From NCBI GenBank assembly GCA_943326655.2, contig CALPUC020000029.1, positions 1 through 9,251 of the forward strand: 9,251 nucleotides of DNA, read 5' to 3'. The DNA is from Rhodoluna limnophila (GTDB lineage: Bacteria; Actinomycetota; Actinomycetes; Actinomycetales; Microbacteriaceae). Below are positions 6,321 to 9,251 of this stretch, piece after piece (within the stretch, counting starts at the first letter, position 1; every line of letters begins with the position of its first letter). Under the pieces are notes generated by a model. It was not told where the DNA came from and did no database searches. It saw only the letters and a list, made by a program, of their open reading frames with translations. A program made the position numbers and the translations under genes.

Positions 6321-7069
6321 TGTCTAACGCAGTCGCTGAAAACACTGAGATCGGTGTAGTTCCAAGCTTCACAGTTACCCTGTTCGTGCGTCGTTTCAGC
6401 AAAGAAGACGGCCTTGAAGCTCGCTGGGAAGACTTCGACGTCACCGTTCACGGAACCGACCGCGTCCTCGATGCGCTTCACAAGATCAAATGGGAGCAAG
6501 ACGGCTCGCTCTCGTTCCGTCGCAGTTGCGCCCACGGTGTTTGTGGTTCGGATGCCATGCGAATCAACGGACGCAACCGTCTAGCGTGCAAGACCCTTAT
6601 TAAAGACCTAGACATCACCGAGCCAATCTACGTTGAACCAATCAAGGGCCTTGAGGTTGAAAAAGACCTCATCGTCAACATGGACCCGTTCTACCAGGCC
6701 TACCGCGACGTGAAGCCGTTCCTTATCGCAAGCGACAAGCCGAAGGCCGAGCGTATTCAGAGCCCGGAAGACCGCGAACGCTTCGACATGACCACCAAGT
6801 GCATCCTCTGCGCCGCTTGCACCTCGAGCTGCCCAGTGTTCTGGACCGACGGTCAGTACTTTGGCCCAGCCGCGATTGTGAACGCACACCGCTTCATCTT
6901 CGACTCGCGCGATGAAGCCGCCGACGTGCGTCTGGAAATCTTGAACGACAAAGAGGGTGTCTGGCGTTGCCGAACCACCTTCAACTGCACCGAGGCTTGC
7001 CCGCGCGGCATCGAGGTTACGCGTGCCATTGCCGAAGTCAAGCAGGCCATTCTTCGCGGTAAGCCATAA
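6320..7069 (+). CDS. sdhB: succinate dehydrogenase iron-sulfur subunit
   Basis: A 249-residue subunit that carries electrons from FAD in SdhA to the quinone site in SdhCD through three clusters. The [2Fe-2S] cysteines are C70, C75 and C90, with D78 in the CGSDAM position where many homologues also have Asp. The [4Fe-4S] motif CILCAACTSSCPVF gives C161, C164, C167 and C171. C217, C223 and C227 (CRTTFNC...CPRG) complete the [3Fe-4S] and [4Fe-4S] sites. The ATG overlaps the sdhA stop by one base (TAATG), with GGAG at 6305-6308 as a distant ribosome site. It is the last gene of the sdh set. A CotH-family gene starts three bases after the stop, so sdh transcripts probably run into it. Confidence 0.97.
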   Translation: MSNAVAENTEIGVVPSFTVTLFVRRFSKEDGLEARWEDFDVTVHGTDRVLDALHKIKWEQDGSLSFRRSCAHGVCGSDAMRINGRNRLACKTLIKDLDITEPIYVEPIKGLEVEKDLIVNMDPFYQAYRDVKPFLIASDKPKAERIQSPEDRERFDMTTKCILCAACTSSCPVFWTDGQYFGPAAIVNAHRFIFDSRDEAADVRLEILNDKEGVWRCRTTFNCTEACPRGIEVTRAIAEVKQAILRGKP

Positions 7070-7072
7070 CTC

Positions 7073-8824
7073 ATGATTAAGCGCGGGAAAGCGTTTTTCT
7101 TAGCGCTACTTCTGATTGCTGGTCTATTCACCGCAACAACTCCCGCTCAGGCGGTTACCACTTCTCTCAAAGAGGGTACCGATGCCGCGGCCGCACTTTT
7201 CGACCCGCTGGCTATCAGCCAAGTTGAAATCACTCGAACGGCCGGTTATCCAGCCCTCACTTTCGACTACCTAAACTCAAACGACTTCCGGCATGCCAAT
7301 GTGAAGATAACTCTGCCCGGCAAAGCAGCCGTGACTCTAAATAATGTCGGTATTCGTCTGAAGGGGCAGGCGTCCAGGTACGACGCCAAGTTCCCGATGA
7401 AACTCAAATTCGATGAGTTTGTGGCCGGCCAAAACTATCTGGGTCTAAAGCGCATGACCCTAAACAACATGGTTCAAGATCCGTCTTTTGTTCACGAAGC
7501 CACAGCCTACAAAATGTATCGGGCGGCCGGAGTGCCTGCACCTCGAGCCGGCTACTCCAAAGTTTTCGTTGAAGGTCAATCAATGGGCCTTTACCTGAAC
7601 CTAGAATCCGTCGATAAAACAATGACGAAGCGCTGGTATCCGTCGACCACCCACATCTATGCCGGCCCATACAACTGCGACATCGTGCCGAACAATTACT
7701 GTTACGAGGCCACCATTGGAGACACCAATCGAACTCGCTTGAACAATGCCGGAGCGGTTCACAACCTTCACGGAGAGGCATGGTGGGGTGCGGTCAACCA
7801 GGTGGCCGATATGTCTCGAGTGATCAAACTTATGGCCACCGACATCTTTTTGAGCAACTGGGACGGCTATTCCGATGCCGTGCAAAACAACCACTTTGCC
7901 CACTTCGATGCTGATGGCAAAGCCACAATCATTCCGTGGGGGCTCGATCAAACCTTCACCACAGATCCGGCGGCTAATCTAACCTGGGACGCCTCCGGCC
8001 CGATTTTTCGGAATTGGAGTGACCACAGAAGTACCCTTCTCGATCACTGCATCGAATACACCCCCTGTCACACCGAAATAATTCGCGAAGGTGTCCGCAT
8101 TTCCAAACTCGCAACCACCATCGACCTGGTTGGCTACAAAAACCTAATTGCCGCAAAAATCAATCCGATCGTCAGCGCAGCCGGTGAGCTACGTCGCACC
8201 AACCTCTTGGCCTTGAGCCTGACCCAGGGATGGATTGATGTTTTCATGGCGAACAGGGCTGAGGTGCTAGCCGACTTCTTAGCATCACGGTCGCCGGTGG
8301 CAGTTTCCGTGGCGGTTCCTGAAACCGCCCGCGTTGGCACAACCGTCGTGGCGAATATCGGAGAAATTTGGGAGCCGAACACCAGCGCGAGCTTCCAGTG
8401 GCGGCAAAACGGTCTGAACATAGCCGGTGCTACATCGAACACCTACCGCCCAACCGCGGAGCAACTGGGTGAAGAATTGACCGTGAAAGTTACGCTCAGT
8501 AAATCGGGCGTTTCCAGCCGAGTGGTTACTTCAAGTGGCGTCGAGGTTTTAGGAGCCCTGTTCAAAAAGGCTGCGACCCCAACCATTTCTGGAACAGCCG
8601 CGCGAGGTAAGACGCTGAAAGTTTCCACTGGAACTTGGGATTCTGGAACTGTCAAGGCTATTCAATGGCTAAGCGATGGTGAGGTAATTGCCGGGGCCAC
8701 CGGAACCTCCTACAAGATCACCTCGAGCGTGGCTGGCACAGCGATTTCGGTTCGAGTCACGGGAACCAAGGTTGGCTACCTAGACACCGTTCGCACCAGC
8801 CGTAAGACTCCCAGAATCCGCTAG
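7073..8824 (+). CDS. secreted CotH-kinase-family protein with two C-terminal Ig-like repeats
   Basis: A 583-residue exported protein. Residues 1-27 form a signal peptide with a likely cleavage after TPAQA. Residues of about 45-400 match the CotH family of atypical protein kinases, known from Bacillus spore coats but widespread in other bacteria. Visible features are GIRLKGQAS (93-101), PMKLKFDEF (108-116), GLKRMTLNNMVQDPS (124-138), GLYLNLESVDK (172-182), NWDGYSDAVQNNH (262-274) and PWGLDQTF (288-295). D264 and D292 are candidate catalytic or metal residues; the first Asp of the usual WDxD motif is Gly (G290). Four cysteines (202, 210, 326, 332) could form disulfides. Two Ig-like repeats follow, with no sortase signal or final membrane helix. 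The ATG is three bases after sdhB and has no clear ribosome site, suggesting coupling. A kinase function here is inference, as this lineage is not expected to sporulate. Confidence 0.85.
   Translation: MIKRGKAFFLALLLIAGLFTATTPAQAVTTSLKEGTDAAAALFDPLAISQVEITRTAGYPALTFDYLNSNDFRHANVKITLPGKAAVTLNNVGIRLKGQASRYDAKFPMKLKFDEFVAGQNYLGLKRMTLNNMVQDPSFVHEATAYKMYRAAGVPAPRAGYSKVFVEGQSMGLYLNLESVDKTMTKRWYPSTTHIYAGPYNCDIVPNNYCYEATIGDTNRTRLNNAGAVHNLHGEAWWGAVNQVADMSRVIKLMATDIFLSNWDGYSDAVQNNHFAHFDADGKATIIPWGLDQTFTTDPAANLTWDASGPIFRNWSDHRSTLLDHCIEYTPCHTEIIREGVRISKLATTIDLVGYKNLIAAKINPIVSAAGELRRTNLLALSLTQGWIDVFMANRAEVLADFLASRSPVAVSVAVPETARVGTTVVANIGEIWEPNTSASFQWRQNGLNIAGATSNTYRPTAEQLGEELTVKVTLSKSGVSSRVVTSSGVEVLGALFKKAATPTISGTAARGKTLKVSTGTWDSGTVKAIQWLSDGEVIAGATGTSYKITSSVAGTAISVRVTGTKVGYLDTVRTSRKTPRIR
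8300..8821 (+). repeat. two tandem Ig-like repeats within the CotH-family protein
   Basis: Protein residues of about 410-493 and 498-582 are two copies of an Ig-like bacterial surface domain. Matching landmarks are FQWRQNGLNIAGATSNTY against IQWLSDGEVIAGATGTSY, each followed by a VKVT/VRVT strand. The second copy also shows PTISGTAARGKTLKV, a pattern frequent in actinobacterial cell-surface proteins. The copies are diverged at DNA level, so they are old duplicates. They probably act as a spacer or wall-binding part. Confidence 0.65.
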
Positions 8825-8830
8825 TAAAAT
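8825..8830 (+). promoter_or_regulatory. candidate -10 element for the second CotH gene
   Basis: TAAAAT matches five of six consensus bases and ends 8 bases before the ATG at 8839. No ribosome site lies in the 14-base gap, so a leaderless transcript is possible. No -35 was recognised. Confidence 0.35.
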
Positions 8831-8838
8831 CGGTAATT

Positions 8839-9251
8839 ATGCCTAAACGCGCAATTTCATTGCTCGTTACCCTAACCCTATTTTTCGGTCTTTTCGGTAA
8901 CGTCTCACCTGCGCACTCTGCAACCGCCTCGCTACGTGAGGGATCAGACAAGGCGGCTAGTCTTTTCGATCCGCTTCGCCCCATTAGAGTTTCGGTCATT
9001 CGAGAACTCGGAGGCCCTGCGCTCACTCGCAACTACCTGAACAGCCCCACCTATCGCCGTGCGACGGTAAAGATAAATCTTTACGGCAGCAACAAGTACG
9101 TCGTTATAAAAAATGTTGGGGTCCGTTTGAAAGGCTCATTCACCAGTAGATTCCAAAAGATGTCGCTCAAAATCAAATTTGACGCCTTTGTGAAGAAACA
9201 AGAATTCAAGGGTTTAAAGCGACTAACTCTCAACGCCATGATGCAGGACCC
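8839..9251 (+). CDS. second secreted CotH-family protein, N-terminal part (cut by window end)
   Basis: An open frame begins at ATG 8839 and stays open to the last base, giving 137 complete codons. It starts with a signal peptide (basic MPKR, hydrophobic 6-22, likely cleavage after PAHSA at residue 28). The mature part is plainly a paralogue of the preceding protein: SLREGSDKAASLFDPL against SLKEGTDAAAALFDPL, then PALT, YLNS, NVGVRLKG, KFDAFV and GLKRLTLNAMMQD. My hand alignment gives about 57 identical positions in 110. The catalytic part of the CotH domain lies beyond the window, so activity cannot be judged. It follows the first CotH gene by 14 bases on the same strand and is either co-transcribed or read from its own leaderless promoter. 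The predicted reverse-strand frame crossing its start is a shadow. Confidence 0.85.
   Translation, partial: MPKRAISLLVTLTLFFGLFGNVSPAHSATASLREGSDKAASLFDPLRPIRVSVIRELGGPALTRNYLNSPTYRRATVKINLYGSNKYVVIKNVGVRLKGSFTSRFQKMSLKIKFDAFVKKQEFKGLKRLTLNAMMQD

Noticed and set aside
7404..7951. Two overlapping minus-strand open frames (125 and 116 codons) within the first CotH gene
   Set aside because: They overlap each other and the CotH motifs; composition is that of an antisense shadow.
8757..9032. Minus-strand open frame of 91 codons across the CotH-CotH junction
   Set aside because: It covers the end of one CotH gene and the signal peptide of the next, both well supported by homology to each other.

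Overview
The window reads as a chromosomal segment of a moderate-GC actinobacterium, most likely a Microbacteriaceae member of the small-genome aquatic type (Rhodoluna/Aquiluna-like). This rests on the actinobacterial style of the succinate dehydrogenase proteins, GTG and TTG starts, very tight packing, and a secreted protein with C-terminal Ig-like repeats of a kind common in that family. The taxonomic call is inference. No RNA gene, insertion sequence, CRISPR array or phage gene was seen, and no gene-free stretch exceeds 100 bases.

Layout. Positions 1-846 (+) hold the C-terminal half of a phosphosugar mutase. It meets, tail to tail with a 4-base overlap, a four-gene operon on the minus strand (843-3628). 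In transcription order this operon encodes a BMP-type nucleoside-binding lipoprotein, adenosine deaminase, a PTS EIIA and a PTS EIIB. A 95-base divergent intergenic region (3629-3723) separates it from a plus-strand operon, sdhC-sdhD-sdhA-sdhB (3724-7069). Three bases after sdhB begins a secreted CotH-family protein (7073-8824). Fourteen bases after that a second, paralogous CotH gene begins (8839) and runs off the window end.

How the genes fit together. The lipoprotein, adenosine deaminase and phosphosugar mutase suggest nucleoside capture and salvage: deamination of adenosine, then mutase conversion of sugar phosphates, possibly ribose-1-phosphate to ribose-5-phosphate. The minus-strand operon appears complete in the window yet encodes no membrane permease, neither ABC permease/ATPase nor PTS EIIC, so its transport partners must lie elsewhere or have been lost. 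The sdhCDAB operon encodes complex II with all expected haem, flavin and iron-sulfur ligands. The two CotH-like secreted proteins behind it have no metabolic link to complex II and are the least expected part of the region.

No clear evidence of an entirely new system was found. The best candidates for follow-up are the tandem CotH pair, the permease-less nucleoside/PTS operon, and a perfect inverted repeat at the divergent promoters.
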